Shown: positions 42,560-51,821, numbered from the stretch's first letter. The stretch: 64,000 nt of DNA from JANQFV01 sp964468185 (GCA_964468185.1 CAYXTR010000027.1:1-64000); one strand, 5' to 3'. Notes: generated by a model not told the origin, from the sequence alone. Made by a program: numbers and translations.

Positions 42560-43416
42560 CGTCGTGGCTCCGCGTGGTACGCCCCATGCGTACAGACACA
42601 TGGAGCCATGGGTTTGGCCCGGAATCCACTCGGATTCCGAGAATTCCGAGACAGTCTTGCACTTCTCGGCGCAGGGTCCGAGTCGGCGGCGCGGGCGGCG
42701 CTGAGAGCGCTCTCGCTGGCGGCGGGACGTACCCAGGCCGCCGCCTCGGCCGTGCGACGCGCCACGGCGGCCCCGGGGCGGCCAGGGGCGTACCCGGGTG
42801 CGGCGGCGGCGTGGGAGATCGGCGGTCCTCGGCCAGCCGCGCCGGGACACAGAATCGGAAGCAACGCTATAAGGTTCGATCGCGCTGATATGAGAAACCG
42901 CTGCGGCGCTTGCGGTGCGACTCCGTGTGATCCGCATGCAGTAGCCGGGCTGTGACTGGAATTGGCGTCACACGCTCCGGGAAAACGCCGTGGGCACCTC
43001 TTCAGGATGCCCCGGTCGTCCGCAGCGAGGTCACCAAATCACAACCACGTGTTGTATGACAACTCGCTAAGCAGGCCGCTTAAAAACCCGTGAGGGCCGG
43101 ATGAAAACCCACTCGAAGCCCGTGTTCGACCATCGGCACCCCACCTTTCGAAGGGGAAACATGCACATCGAGAGGGTTTCTTCGTGCGACCGAGACGCAC
43201 TTTAGCGGCCTGTTGGGTGGTCTGTGCCTCGCGACGGTTGTGAGGGCCTCAATCTGGAGACTCGGCGTCGGCTTCCCGATTTCTCAGCGTTGCCATGTAG
43301 TCGCCGAACGTCCCACCGAAATCACCGCTAACGGACCAGCGTTGCATCACGACGTCCGAGGTCGAGCGCCGTCGACGAGCAGCACGAGGCGCGCTTCCCC
43401 CAGTGGGCACCCCTAC
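42560..43416. other. Intergenic leader region of the island
   Basis: About 860 bases without a supportable gene. A perfect hairpin GGAATCC-ACTC-GGATTCC (42621-42638) overlaps a direct repeat ATTCCGAG/ATTCCGAG; it lies about 60 bases upstream of the recombinase operon's first gene and could be its operator. Beyond it I see nothing. Confidence 0.45.
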
Positions 43417-43797
43417 TCACTTGGACTTCTTATCGCGGAACACGGGTGAGTCGGCGAGGGTGAAGAGCACGACCTCTTCGCCGGTCTGGGTGCTGATGTC
43501 GTGGTGCAGGCTGACGACCTTTGCGCCGGCGACCTCCTTGACCATCGTCTCCAGCACCGGCCGGGCGGTTTCGATCAGTTGCGTTCTGACCTGCTTGAGC
43601 AGTTCACGGCCCTTCTCTGCCGGAAGTGATCCAACCAATTGCTGCTCGGCGGCGGTCAGGACGCCCTGAAGCCGGACCACGAGTAAATCGCCGATCAGGT
43701 GGGTATGAATGTCCTTCGGGCCGCGGCCCATGTATTCCTGCTCAAAGCGCCGGACGCCCTCACAAATCGCTGCCTCGATTTCGCCCTGGGTCTTCAT
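43417..43797 (-). CDS. DUF2294/MpsC-family protein 1
   Basis: A DUF2294 (MpsC) family protein. The canonical pattern is complete: KTQGEIEAAICEGVRRFEQE, GRGPKDIHTHLIGDLLVVRLQG, VLTAAEQQL, and VVSLHHDISTQTGEEVVLFTL. ATG 43797 gives 126 residues; a GTG start at 43866 would add 23 residues unlike the family. MpsC belongs to the Staphylococcus membrane-potential/inorganic-carbon system, but no MpsA or MpsB partner is here. It is divergent from the RNA-MpsC cassette that starts 200 bases away. Confidence 0.8.
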   Translation of the reverse strand: MKTQGEIEAAICEGVRRFEQEYMGRGPKDIHTHLIGDLLVVRLQGVLTAAEQQLVGSLPAEKGRELLKQVRTQLIETARPVLETMVKEVAGAKVVSLHHDISTQTGEEVVLFTLADSPVFRDKKSK

Positions 43798-44001
43798 CGT
43801 CGCATCAATCTGCTCAAAAAACGCCGCCCAAAGGTCCCTGTGGAACGCCGTGCGCTCGTGCGCCACGGATTCGCTGGCCGGCCTGCGGCCGTGGCCCAGC
43901 CGCGGAAACCCGCTTGCTATCCATGGCCCGGGTGGTATGATAACTCTCGCTGGAGCCAGCGCGAAGCCCGCGTCTGGTTCTGATCGCGGTCTAACGCGAA
44001 T

Positions 44002-44108
44002 ACGTCGGATGACGATTTGAAGGGCAGCCCGGCCCGGCCGGGACGCCCGTTAACGAGTAAGCCGATGTGGTCGAGTACCTCTGTGTGCTCGGCCACATCG
44101 GCTTTTTT
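44002..44108 (+). ncRNA. MpsC-associated structured leader RNA, copy 1
   Basis: A cis-acting RNA candidate. Hairpin 1 CGTC-GGAT-GACG is followed by conserved ATTTGAAGGGCA, a two-part stem (GGGC/GCCC around CCCGGC-CCG-GCCGGG), conserved GTTAACGAGT, and a long intrinsic terminator. A near-identical copy lies at 62177-62285. I cannot match it to a riboswitch class I know. A TATGAT box 70 bases upstream is a candidate -10. Confidence 0.75.
44059..44108 (+). terminator. Intrinsic terminator in leader RNA, copy 1
   Basis: A 17-bp stem AAGCCGATGTGGTCGAG / CTCGGCCACATCGGCTT with one G-T pair, loop TACCTCTGTGTG, and six T. It stands 48 bases before the start codon of the MpsC-family gene, so it could attenuate that gene. 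Confidence 0.9.
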
Positions 44109-44155
44109 GTGCCACCAATAACAAGGACGGCAGCGGCCGGCGAGGATGGATTCCA

Positions 44156-44569
44156 TTGAACCAGCCCAAGTCGAACAAGGCGGAGCAGATTGCTGCGGCG
44201 GCCAAGTCGTTCGAACAGGAGCGGACCGGGCATCGCCCCCACTCGGTGACCGTGGTTCTGAGCGACGATGCCCTGGTCATCACGCTGCACGGCGCGTTGT
44301 CTAGAGCCGAGAAGGCCTTGGCCATGCACCCGAATGGGGCGGCTCAGGTGCAGGAGTTTCACCAGCAGCTTTTCGCCAGCGCCGCAGGCCCCCTCCGCAC
44401 GGAGCTCGAACGCATCACCGGCGTGAAGGTGCGCGAGGCGACAGCAGAGATCGAGCCGAGCACCGGGACCGTAGTCAGGGCCTTTGCGAGCGGCACCGTG
44501 GTGCAGGTGTTCCTGCTCGCGGGCAATGTCGAGACGGACGTGTGGAGCAATGACAGACCTGCCGGTTAG
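44156..44569 (+). CDS. DUF2294/MpsC-family protein 2
   Basis: A 137-residue family member that starts at TTG 44156, with GGATGGATTCCA before it. Key pattern: AEQIAAAAKSFEQERTGHRP, VTVVLSDDALVITLHGALSR, FHQQLFASAAGPLRTELERI, GTVVQVFLL. It follows the leader RNA and terminator, and precedes the radical SAM operon by 129 bases. The fourth family gene (62697) is much closer to it than the third. Confidence 0.82.
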   Translation: MNQPKSNKAEQIAAAAKSFEQERTGHRPHSVTVVLSDDALVITLHGALSRAEKALAMHPNGAAQVQEFHQQLFASAAGPLRTELERITGVKVREATAEIEPSTGTVVRAFASGTVVQVFLLAGNVETDVWSNDRPAG

Positions 44570-44697
44570 GGACAGGCCAGGACATGAAGTTGTCCGGAGG
44601 GATGGGAAGCGAGGGGGCGCGGCCCGTGTGGGCAGCGCCTGTACGGGGCGCCCCGCCGTGCCGTTGTTGACGCCGTGGGTCGAAAGGACGGTGACAG

Positions 44698-44985
44698 ATG
44701 TTGTCTGTGACGAAGCCCGCGCTCGAACGGTTGTCCCGCAAACTGACTCGCCGGGGCGTTGCGGAAGGGATGGCATTGAGGTTTGCGCGACAGGACGGGC
44801 GCTGGACACTGTTGCTCGACCGCCAGTCCGCCGGCGACACCGCATTTAGCCACGATGGCAGGACGGTTCTGCTGTTGGATAAGACCGTGTCCGAGGCGAT
44901 GGCGGACATGACGCTGGATGCCAGGAAGACCGGCGGCCGTTCGCGCCTCAAGCTGCACCGGAGCGAGCATCACGAGGTCGAGTAA
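44698..44985 (+). CDS. Small protein, weakly HesB/IscA-like
   Basis: A 95-residue protein. Order and spacing of VTKPALERLSRKL, LRFARQDGRWTLLLDRQ, DTAFSHDGRTVLLLDKTV and SRLKLHR recall the HesB/IscA beta fold, but none of the three cluster cysteines is present, so it is a degenerate member or an analogue. Its stop overlaps the radical SAM start as TAATG, so they are coupled. Confidence 0.55.
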   Translation: MLSVTKPALERLSRKLTRRGVAEGMALRFARQDGRWTLLLDRQSAGDTAFSHDGRTVLLLDKTVSEAMADMTLDARKTGGRSRLKLHRSEHHEVE

Positions 44986-46991
44986 TGGAACTACCGCGAC
45001 GAGGCCGCAACGATGTTTACCTGCCGGACGGTGAATTCCGGCGGCGTGTCCGCGCGCTACAGCAACTGAAGCATGCGCACGATTTTCGGATCGGCCTGGT
45101 TTATGCGTTCGATTTCCGCACGCGCATGCTGCCGTTCTGGTACGCTGACAAGCGCATGGCGCCGTGCTCGGTTCGTCTGCTGGCGGATGTGTTGCACGAG
45201 GCCGGCTTCACCAATCTCCGCATCGTCTTGCAGCAGTGGTCACCGAGGGTCCTGCCCAGCCGGATGCGACTGAACGGCAAGCCGCTCGACATTCTGCTGG
45301 TCTCCTCCATGCAGGTGCATGCGAAGCCTGCGTACGAATTGGTGCGCGACGCGCATCAAATGGGCGATGGCCGTCCGTTGATCCTGGCCGGCGGCCCCAA
45401 GGCCATTTATGAGCCGACCGACTTCTTCGAGATCGGTCCAAGGCCGGGGGTCGGCGCCGATTGCGTTGTCACCGGCGAGGCGTTCGTACTCCTGGACCTG
45501 CTGCACACCATCCTTGCTGACGAGCATCCTCGGCGGACCGCACGCGACGCATTCGAGCAGGCCCGGTTGACGGGCAGGCTCAGTAGCGTTGCGGGGCTGG
45601 TCTACTTATCGCCGGAGGCGCCTACCTGCAAACCGATCGCCGTCAACACCGGTGTTCAGCGGCTGCTGCGCGATCTCGATGAATACCCGTTACCCGACGC
45701 CGGCTATCGCATGCTCGAGCCGCCACACCGCCGACGGACGTTGGCCACGCAGCCGTGCGCGCCGCTACGCGTCGGGAGACTCTCGCCCATTGCTTCGGTG
45801 ATCGCGACGCAGGGCTGCCGCTTCAACTGCCCGTACTGTCCGATTCCCGCGGTCAATCAGCGAACCTGGCGGCACAAGAGTCCGCAGCGCCTCGCAGCTG
45901 AGATCAAACATATCTACGAGAACTTCGGCATACGCGCGTTTTTCGGGACCGATGACAACTTCTTCAACAACCGCGACTCGGTTGAGTCGTTGATGAGCGA
46001 GCTTGGCCGGACCACCACGGGCGGCGTTCCGCTCGGCAAGCGGATCAAGTTCTACACGGAGGGCACACAGGCGGATGTCTTCAAGAACCGGGATCTGCTG
46101 CCCATGTGTCGCAACGCCGGCCTGCGCGGCATCTGGTTCGGGATCGAGGACCTCACCGGCAAACTCGTCAAGAAAGGCCAGAGCGCCGACCGCACGGAGC
46201 AGCTCTTCGCGCTAATGCTTCGGCTCGGCATTCAACCGCACGTCATGATGATCCACAGCGACTCCCAGCCGTTGCGCTCACCGCCGGGTGACCTCTCCGG
46301 TCTCTTAAACCAAGCGCGTTACGTGTTCGATCAGGGCGCGGTCAGTTACCAGTGCACCTACCTGGGACCGGCGATCGGCACGCGCAACCTGGAGCCGGCG
46401 CTGACGTCCGGTGGCGTCTATCGGCAAGTGGGCGGGATGCCCGTGCCAAACGCCTTCCAAGATGGCAACCACGTCGTCGCATCCCACCACCCGCGGCCCT
46501 GGCAGCAGCAGTTGAACCTGCTGCGCGCCTACGCCAGCTTCTACAACCCAGTCAACACCGTCCGTACCCTGCTGGGCATTCGCAAGGACTCGGTCTCTCC
46601 GAAGCGGTTGATGCACCAGTTCATCGGGCAGATTGGGCTGTTGCTGACGATTCCTCCGATGCTCGTCTGGGCTTGGCGGCTCAGGCGTGGGCCGATCAAA
46701 CCGTACAGTGGCCTCGCAATCGCCCGCATCCCCATGCTCGATGCTGCCAGCGGCAATGAGATCAACTGGGCAATCGAGCACGTGCCGATGCGGAACGCAC
46801 TTCGCGATCAGGCTACGAATGCCGAGCACCAGTCCGCTGTACCTGGCGGAGTCTTGGCGGCGCGCGACCAAGACGCTGTTGATTACGGACCAGTGTGGGA
46901 CACATCCAGCCCCGCGCTCGTTCATGAGTGTCCGCACTCTGATCCCCGCTGCTCACTCACGCGCACTGCGGGCCAGGAGGCGCGCAGGTGA
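44985..46991 (+). CDS. B12-type radical SAM protein 1
   Basis: A 668-residue radical SAM protein. An N-terminal Rossmann-like region (DILLVSSMQVHAKPAYELV, LILAGGPKAIYEP) fits a B12-binding domain, then TQGCRFNCPYCPIP holds the [4Fe-4S] CxxxCxxC cluster site near residue 283, followed by a TIM-barrel (AFFGTDDNFFNNRDS, FGIEDLTGKLVKKGQS). The C-terminal 100 residues are unassigned. It is coupled to the preceding and following genes. Confidence 0.85.
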   Translation: MELPRRGRNDVYLPDGEFRRRVRALQQLKHAHDFRIGLVYAFDFRTRMLPFWYADKRMAPCSVRLLADVLHEAGFTNLRIVLQQWSPRVLPSRMRLNGKPLDILLVSSMQVHAKPAYELVRDAHQMGDGRPLILAGGPKAIYEPTDFFEIGPRPGVGADCVVTGEAFVLLDLLHTILADEHPRRTARDAFEQARLTGRLSSVAGLVYLSPEAPTCKPIAVNTGVQRLLRDLDEYPLPDAGYRMLEPPHRRRTLATQPCAPLRVGRLSPIASVIATQGCRFNCPYCPIPAVNQRTWRHKSPQRLAAEIKHIYENFGIRAFFGTDDNFFNNRDSVESLMSELGRTTTGGVPLGKRIKFYTEGTQADVFKNRDLLPMCRNAGLRGIWFGIEDLTGKLVKKGQSADRTEQLFALMLRLGIQPHVMMIHSDSQPLRSPPGDLSGLLNQARYVFDQGAVSYQCTYLGPAIGTRNLEPALTSGGVYRQVGGMPVPNAFQDGNHVVASHHPRPWQQQLNLLRAYASFYNPVNTVRTLLGIRKDSVSPKRLMHQFIGQIGLLLTIPPMLVWAWRLRRGPIKPYSGLAIARIPMLDAASGNEINWAIEHVPMRNALRDQATNAEHQSAVPGGVLAARDQDAVDYGPVWDTSSPALVHECPHSDPRCSLTRTAGQEARR

Positions 46992-48640
46992 GCAGATGGA
47001 TGACGGTGAACCCCCGCAGCCGGGAAGGTACCAAGCGTCCCTCAAGGAATGGGCGCGCAAACAGCACGCCACAAACGGCAAGACAGATAGCGCGGCTCGC
47101 TGTCGACGCACACGCGTCGCCTGTCGTAACAAGCATGACGGCCCCGAGATTCGAGCACGCACTGTGCGTGTATCCGTACCGACGGGAACTCAACGAGGCC
47201 GGCTTCTTCCCGCCTTTGGGACTGGAGTTCGTCGCAGCCGTGGTTCACCGGCACGCCCGGTCCCTGGACCTGGTTGACCTGCGCATGGTGCCGGGTCGAA
47301 CGCTGAGTTTCTTTCAACCGCAGACGGACCTGGTGTGCTTCTCGATCAACTGGGATCGAGACCGCGAGTTCCTGGAGGCGGAGATCCGCTCGGTACCGCC
47401 CGGGATACTCACGGTGATCGGCGGCCGGCATGCGACGGAGAATCCCGAGCGGTGGCTGGCCGAGTTCCCGAATGTTGATGCTGTGATCCGCGGCGACGGC
47501 GAGGAAGCGATGGACGAGCTCTGTCGTGGCATCCCGCTGGGCCAGATCGCGGGGCTAAGCTATCGTCGCGACGGCCATCTTCACCACAACCCGAACCGGA
47601 GTCTGGGAGAGGTGCGCAATGATCTCTACCCCGACCGGCGTATTCGTCGCCAGAAGTACACGGTTACCATCAAGGGGGCCCGCGCCGGGATTGACGTCGA
47701 TTCGATTTCCACGTCACGCGGCTGTCCAAACAACTGCACCTTCTGCTCGTTCAATCGTAATCCGTGGGGCGAGATGCGTCGTTGGACGGCGCGGTCGCCT
47801 GAGTCCGTGGTGGATGAGCTGGGGGAGATGCAGGCGCGGCTGGTCGGCTTCGTGGATGATCTGTTCACGCACGACATGGACCGCGTCGAACGCATCTGTG
47901 ACCTGATCATCGCGCGCCGGATTCGCAAGCGCTACTTTGTCAACGCCCGCCTCGAGATCGCCAAGCGACCCGACGTCCTGCGCAAGATGGAGCGAGCCGG
48001 CTTTTCCATGCTGATGCTGGGTGTCGAGTCCGCTCACGACAAAACGCTGCGGTCCATGCGCAAGGGCTTCGACGTCGCGCGGATCCACAAGTACTTCGAA
48101 ATCCTGCGTCAAAGTCGCATGTTCCTTCACGGGTATGTCATCCTCGGATGCATCGGCGAGAGTGTCGACGAAATGCTCCAGATCGCTCCCTTTGCGCACA
48201 AGCTGGGCTTGGACACGATCGCCCTCTCTGTGCTGCGCTCCAGCCCGCACTCGGGGCTGGACGAGCTGGTCGCCAATAGCCCCGGCTACCGCGTGGCTCC
48301 CAGCGGAAAGATCTACTCCGACGAGTGCTCGGTTGCACAACTGAGCGAGCTGCGCAAGCGCATCTACCGCCAGTTCTACAGCCCGGGCCAGATCGCCCGT
48401 GTAGCCATCAAGGGGATTCGGAACGACGCGTTGAGCTTCCTCCCCGGCTTTCTGCCACGTCTTCCGCAGGTCACTGTGGCCGCGCTTAGCCATGCTTGGC
48501 GCAAGGCTCGGCATCGGGCCCGGAAGCGCCGCTGGCGGGAGGCCTTAGCGCCGTTGCAGTCTCACGCTGGCAACGGTGCAGTCGAACGTAGCCCGGCTGC
48601 CCCGCCACTGCCACTGATGGCGTCGAAGGAAGGCAACTGA
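46988..48640 (+). CDS. B12-type radical SAM protein 2
   Basis: A 550-residue radical SAM protein. The cluster motif CPNNCTFCSFN lies near residue 250; the N terminal B12-like part has LVCFSINWDRDREFLEAEIR and VIGGRHATENPERW; barrel motifs FVDDLFTHDMDRVERICDL and LMLGVESAHDKTL follow. GTG 46988 overlaps the previous stop and has AGGAGG 6-7 bases upstream, so it is preferred over ATG 47135, although residues 1-50 look unstructured. Confidence 0.85.
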   Translation: MSRWMTVNPRSREGTKRPSRNGRANSTPQTARQIARLAVDAHASPVVTSMTAPRFEHALCVYPYRRELNEAGFFPPLGLEFVAAVVHRHARSLDLVDLRMVPGRTLSFFQPQTDLVCFSINWDRDREFLEAEIRSVPPGILTVIGGRHATENPERWLAEFPNVDAVIRGDGEEAMDELCRGIPLGQIAGLSYRRDGHLHHNPNRSLGEVRNDLYPDRRIRRQKYTVTIKGARAGIDVDSISTSRGCPNNCTFCSFNRNPWGEMRRWTARSPESVVDELGEMQARLVGFVDDLFTHDMDRVERICDLIIARRIRKRYFVNARLEIAKRPDVLRKMERAGFSMLMLGVESAHDKTLRSMRKGFDVARIHKYFEILRQSRMFLHGYVILGCIGESVDEMLQIAPFAHKLGLDTIALSVLRSSPHSGLDELVANSPGYRVAPSGKIYSDECSVAQLSELRKRIYRQFYSPGQIARVAIKGIRNDALSFLPGFLPRLPQVTVAALSHAWRKARHRARKRRWREALAPLQSHAGNGAVERSPAAPPLPLMASKEGN

Positions 48641-49128
48641 TGGATAACCCGGAACCCACGGCATACGACCGCGCTGATTCTGAAGAGATCGCCACGCAGA
48701 TTCAGATCGAACTGCGGCTATTGCTGAGTATTGAGCGGTCGTTGCGAGCCACGCTGCAATGGATGACACGTGAACGCGGAAACACCCGCAAACTCTCGAC
48801 TCTTCGCTCTGTAGCCCGTTCGTTCGAGCGGCAGCTAAGCCGCACACGGGTGCTCGCCGACCAGCCGGGCTACCTGCATCTGATCACCGCCGCGACGCCG
48901 GACCTGACGAGTGAAGTTCAGGAGTTGCGAAGGGCCCGCGAAACGCTGCAAGCCGGCTTTGAGGGCATCGTTCTCCGGCTGGAGTACGTCTCGCCGGATA
49001 ACGCCGATGCGCTCCAGCGAGTCTGTGCCGAGCTTGAGCGCTATCTTGACGAATTGAACACCCATGGCCGCAAGGAACTGAAGCTGCTGCGACGCTCACG
49101 CAGTCGGGAGACGGAAGCACCCGGATGA
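48640..49128 (+). CDS. Hypothetical helical protein of the radical SAM operon
   Basis: A 162-residue soluble, probably coiled-coil protein (IQIELRLLLSIERSLRATLQ, VQELRRARETLQAGFEGIVL, ELERYLDELN). No family is recognised. The ATG overlaps the stop of radical SAM 2 as TGATG, and the gene lies between radical SAM 2 and 3, so it may be a scaffold or partner (inference). Confidence 0.7.
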   Translation: MDNPEPTAYDRADSEEIATQIQIELRLLLSIERSLRATLQWMTRERGNTRKLSTLRSVARSFERQLSRTRVLADQPGYLHLITAATPDLTSEVQELRRARETLQAGFEGIVLRLEYVSPDNADALQRVCAELERYLDELNTHGRKELKLLRRSRSRETEAPG

Positions 49129-49138
49129 ACGCCTCTAC

Positions 49139-50683
49139 ATGGGAACCATCGATCTTCCAAGCTGCCGATACAGGAGTCCACGCGGCCCAAGCTCGATTCG
49201 CTCGCTGCACGCGCATAACGAAAGGACTACGGCCATTCGCGTATACCTGATTAACCCCCGCAATCCGCTTGTGGGCCTGACTGACCTCAAACGTAGCCGC
49301 TGGAATCGCTACCGCGTTTGGAAACCATTGGGTCTGCTGACTCTCGCGGCGCTGACGCCTGCGGAATGGCAGATCACGATCTTTGACGAGAACATCCGCA
49401 AGCCGGAGTACGAGCAGCTGCCGCGCCCCGACCTCGTCGGCGTGACCGCATTCACGTCGCAGGCCAACCGCGCGTACGAGCTTGCCGCCGAGTATCGCGA
49501 GCGGGGCGTTCCCGTAGTCATGGGTGGCATTCACGCCACGATGTGCCCGGACGAGGCCGCGGCCCGCGTTGACTCGATTGTGACGGGCGAGGCTGAGCAG
49601 GTTTGGGGACGAGTCCTCGACGATGCCAGGCGTGGCGCCTTGCAGCCCGTTTATGAGGGCACGCACGCGACAATGGACGCGATGCCGCCCGCCCGCCACG
49701 ATCTGCTCGCCGGCGACTACGCATTTGGCTCCATCCAAACCACCCGCGGTTGCCCACTCAATTGCAGTTTCTGCAGCGTGACGTCCTTTAACGGATTCCG
49801 CTATCGCCAGCGGCCCATCGCGGATGTCGTTCGCGAGTTCGGCCTGATTCGTGAGAAGCTTGTGCTGGTCGTCGACGACAACCTGATCGGCACGAGCCAA
49901 GCGCACATCGCCCGCACCAAGGAGCTCTTCCGTGCCATGATCCAGGCCAAGCTGAACAAACGCTGGATTGCTCAGGTCACGATTAACATGGCCGACGACG
50001 ATGAGCTGCTGGCGCTCGCCGCCCGGGCGGGCTGCGCCGGCGTGTTCATCGGCTTCGAGTCGCCGACCGTCGCGGGTCTCAAGGAAGTCGGCAAGAAGTT
50101 CAATCTGCTAAACGGCCGCGACATGGCGGCGTCCGTGCGTCACATCCAATGCCACAAGATCCTGGTCGTCGGTTCGTTCATCATGGGGCTGGATACCGAT
50201 GAGCCGGGCATCGGCGATCGAATCGCCGCTACGGCGACACACTACGGCGTGGACATTCTGAACACGCTCTTTCTGACGCCGCTGCCCGGCACGCGGTTGT
50301 GGGACGACCTGGAATCGCAGGGTCGCATCGCTGCCGACGGGTTTCCGGAAGATTGGCGGTATTACACGCTCACGTTCCCCGTCGCCCGCTATCAGCGGTT
50401 CACACGTAACGACCTATCCCGCGAGATGGAAACGTGTGACGGGACATTCTATTCCTTGCGGAATATCCTTCGCCGCATCTGGGACAGCCTCTGGCACCGT
50501 CGGCGGCCGCTGATTGCGCTCGTGGCCAACCTGTCTTACCGCAAGAACCTCCGCCAGAGTCAGCGGAGCTGTCGTGACTTCCTGGCGACGCTGCGTCGTT
50601 CCAACGCCACGGCCCATGAGCCCGCAAAGCCAGGTCTCCCGTTGTCACCCATACCGGCAGCATTCCGCGCCGCCCCCCGTTGA
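49139..50683 (+). CDS. B12-type radical SAM protein 3
   Basis: A 514-residue radical SAM protein with a B12-binding N terminus (DLVGVTAFTSQANRAYELA, VVMGGIHATMCPDEAAARVD), cluster site TTRGCPLNCSFCSV near residue 205, and the barrel signature LVLVVDDNLIGTSQAHIARTK with VFIGFES. The first 30 residues are atypical: homology begins at IRVYLINPRNPL, where an ATT codon (49235) follows GAAAGGA. A 41-codon overlapping frame begins at 49125, inside the upstream stop. Confidence 0.82.
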   Translation: MGTIDLPSCRYRSPRGPSSIRSLHAHNERTTAIRVYLINPRNPLVGLTDLKRSRWNRYRVWKPLGLLTLAALTPAEWQITIFDENIRKPEYEQLPRPDLVGVTAFTSQANRAYELAAEYRERGVPVVMGGIHATMCPDEAAARVDSIVTGEAEQVWGRVLDDARRGALQPVYEGTHATMDAMPPARHDLLAGDYAFGSIQTTRGCPLNCSFCSVTSFNGFRYRQRPIADVVREFGLIREKLVLVVDDNLIGTSQAHIARTKELFRAMIQAKLNKRWIAQVTINMADDDELLALAARAGCAGVFIGFESPTVAGLKEVGKKFNLLNGRDMAASVRHIQCHKILVVGSFIMGLDTDEPGIGDRIAATATHYGVDILNTLFLTPLPGTRLWDDLESQGRIAADGFPEDWRYYTLTFPVARYQRFTRNDLSREMETCDGTFYSLRNILRRIWDSLWHRRRPLIALVANLSYRKNLRQSQRSCRDFLATLRRSNATAHEPAKPGLPLSPIPAAFRAAPR

Positions 50684-50748
50684 CGCCTGCGGGCACAGCA
50701 ACTCGCCTGTTATTGTCTTCGCTTGTGCTCGGCAGATGATCCACCTGC

Positions 50749-51735
50749 CTACGGCACAGGCTGCAGGTGGTTTTCGTCGGTAGCAAGCGAGGGAGTGACC
50801 CCGCGCCGCGCCGCTTGCGCCGGAGCCGTTGGCGTACGCTTCCCGTCTTCGGCTGCGCGTGCTCGCGTCGTCTCGGGCAGCGGCATAACGCCCGCCAGTT
50901 CTCCGATTACGTTGACGAGTTCAGAGCCTGACGGAATGACGATTTTGGCGTTATGGCTCATCGCCTGTTCGAGCGCCTCCAGCTTTCTTAGAAGCTGTGC
51001 GTTTCCGACGAAGTACATGTCAGCCGCCTCGTTAACGAACCTGATCGCCTGGGCTTCACCCTCAGCCGCGAGGATCTTCGCCTGCTTGATGCCCTCAGCC
51101 CGCTTGATTTCCGCCCGCTTCTCTCCGTCGGCCTGCCGTTCGACCGCGTTGGCAAAATCCAGGGCGGCCACCTTCTCGTTCTCCGCTTTGACGACCTTGT
51201 TCATCGTCTCCTGGACGTCCTTCGGCGGGTCGATCTCCTTCAACTCGGTCCTGACAATCGCCATACCCCAGTTCATGGTCTCCTTGCTCAGCGTCTTCAG
51301 AAGCGCGCCGTTGATGCTGTCTCGCTCGCTGTTGGCAGACTTCAGCGTGAGCGTGCCGATGATATTGCGGAGCGTCGTGCGCGCGAGGCTCACAATTTGA
51401 AGTTGATAGTTGTTGACGTTATACTGAGAGCTCTTGACACTCAGTTCGTCGTCCTTCACTCTGAAGTACACCTGCGCATCCACGCGCGCGTTGAGATTGT
51501 CATTGGTGATGATCTCCTGGGGCTGGGCGTCGACCATCTGCTCGGTCGTATTGACCTGGATCATTCGGTCGATAAGTGGGATGACCCAGTTGAAGCCTGG
51601 ACTGGCGAAACGTTGGTACTTGCCAAGTCGTTCGACGAGTCCCTTGTGCGTGGGACGCACAATCCTGATGCCCGACAAAAAGATAACTACCGGGATCACG
51701 ACGACCAAGAACAGGATGTAGGTGATTGGAGACAT
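50749..51735 (-). CDS. SPFH/stomatin-like membrane protein
   Basis: A 328-residue band-7 protein of the paraslipin/stomatin kind. An N-terminal hydrophobic anchor (YILFLVVVIPVVIFLSGI) is followed by the SPFH domain (GLVERLGKYQRFASPGFNWV, DAQVYFRVKDDE) and a coiled coil (ADGEKRAEIKRAEGIKQAKI). Such proteins assemble as membrane rings and organise microdomains or protease partners. AAAGGA lies 7 bases before the ATG. The NfeD partner often found beside it is absent. Confidence 0.92.
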   Translation of the reverse strand: MSPITYILFLVVVIPVVIFLSGIRIVRPTHKGLVERLGKYQRFASPGFNWVIPLIDRMIQVNTTEQMVDAQPQEIITNDNLNARVDAQVYFRVKDDELSVKSSQYNVNNYQLQIVSLARTTLRNIIGTLTLKSANSERDSINGALLKTLSKETMNWGMAIVRTELKEIDPPKDVQETMNKVVKAENEKVAALDFANAVERQADGEKRAEIKRAEGIKQAKILAAEGEAQAIRFVNEAADMYFVGNAQLLRKLEALEQAMSHNAKIVIPSGSELVNVIGELAGVMPLPETTRARAAEDGKRTPTAPAQAARRGVTPSLATDENHLQPVP

Positions 51736-51821
51736 GGTGTTGTCCTTTCAAGTCAGTCTGGACTTCTTCCGCTTTGCAGTAGTATGGTCTTGTGAAGCCG
51801 GCGATCCTGGACGCCCTTCGA

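Noticed and set aside
43917..44160. A minus-strand frame across leader copy 1 (and its counterpart 62101-62529)
   Set aside because: Both read through the RNA hairpins and terminator; the shared protein segment is simply the antisense of the RNA.
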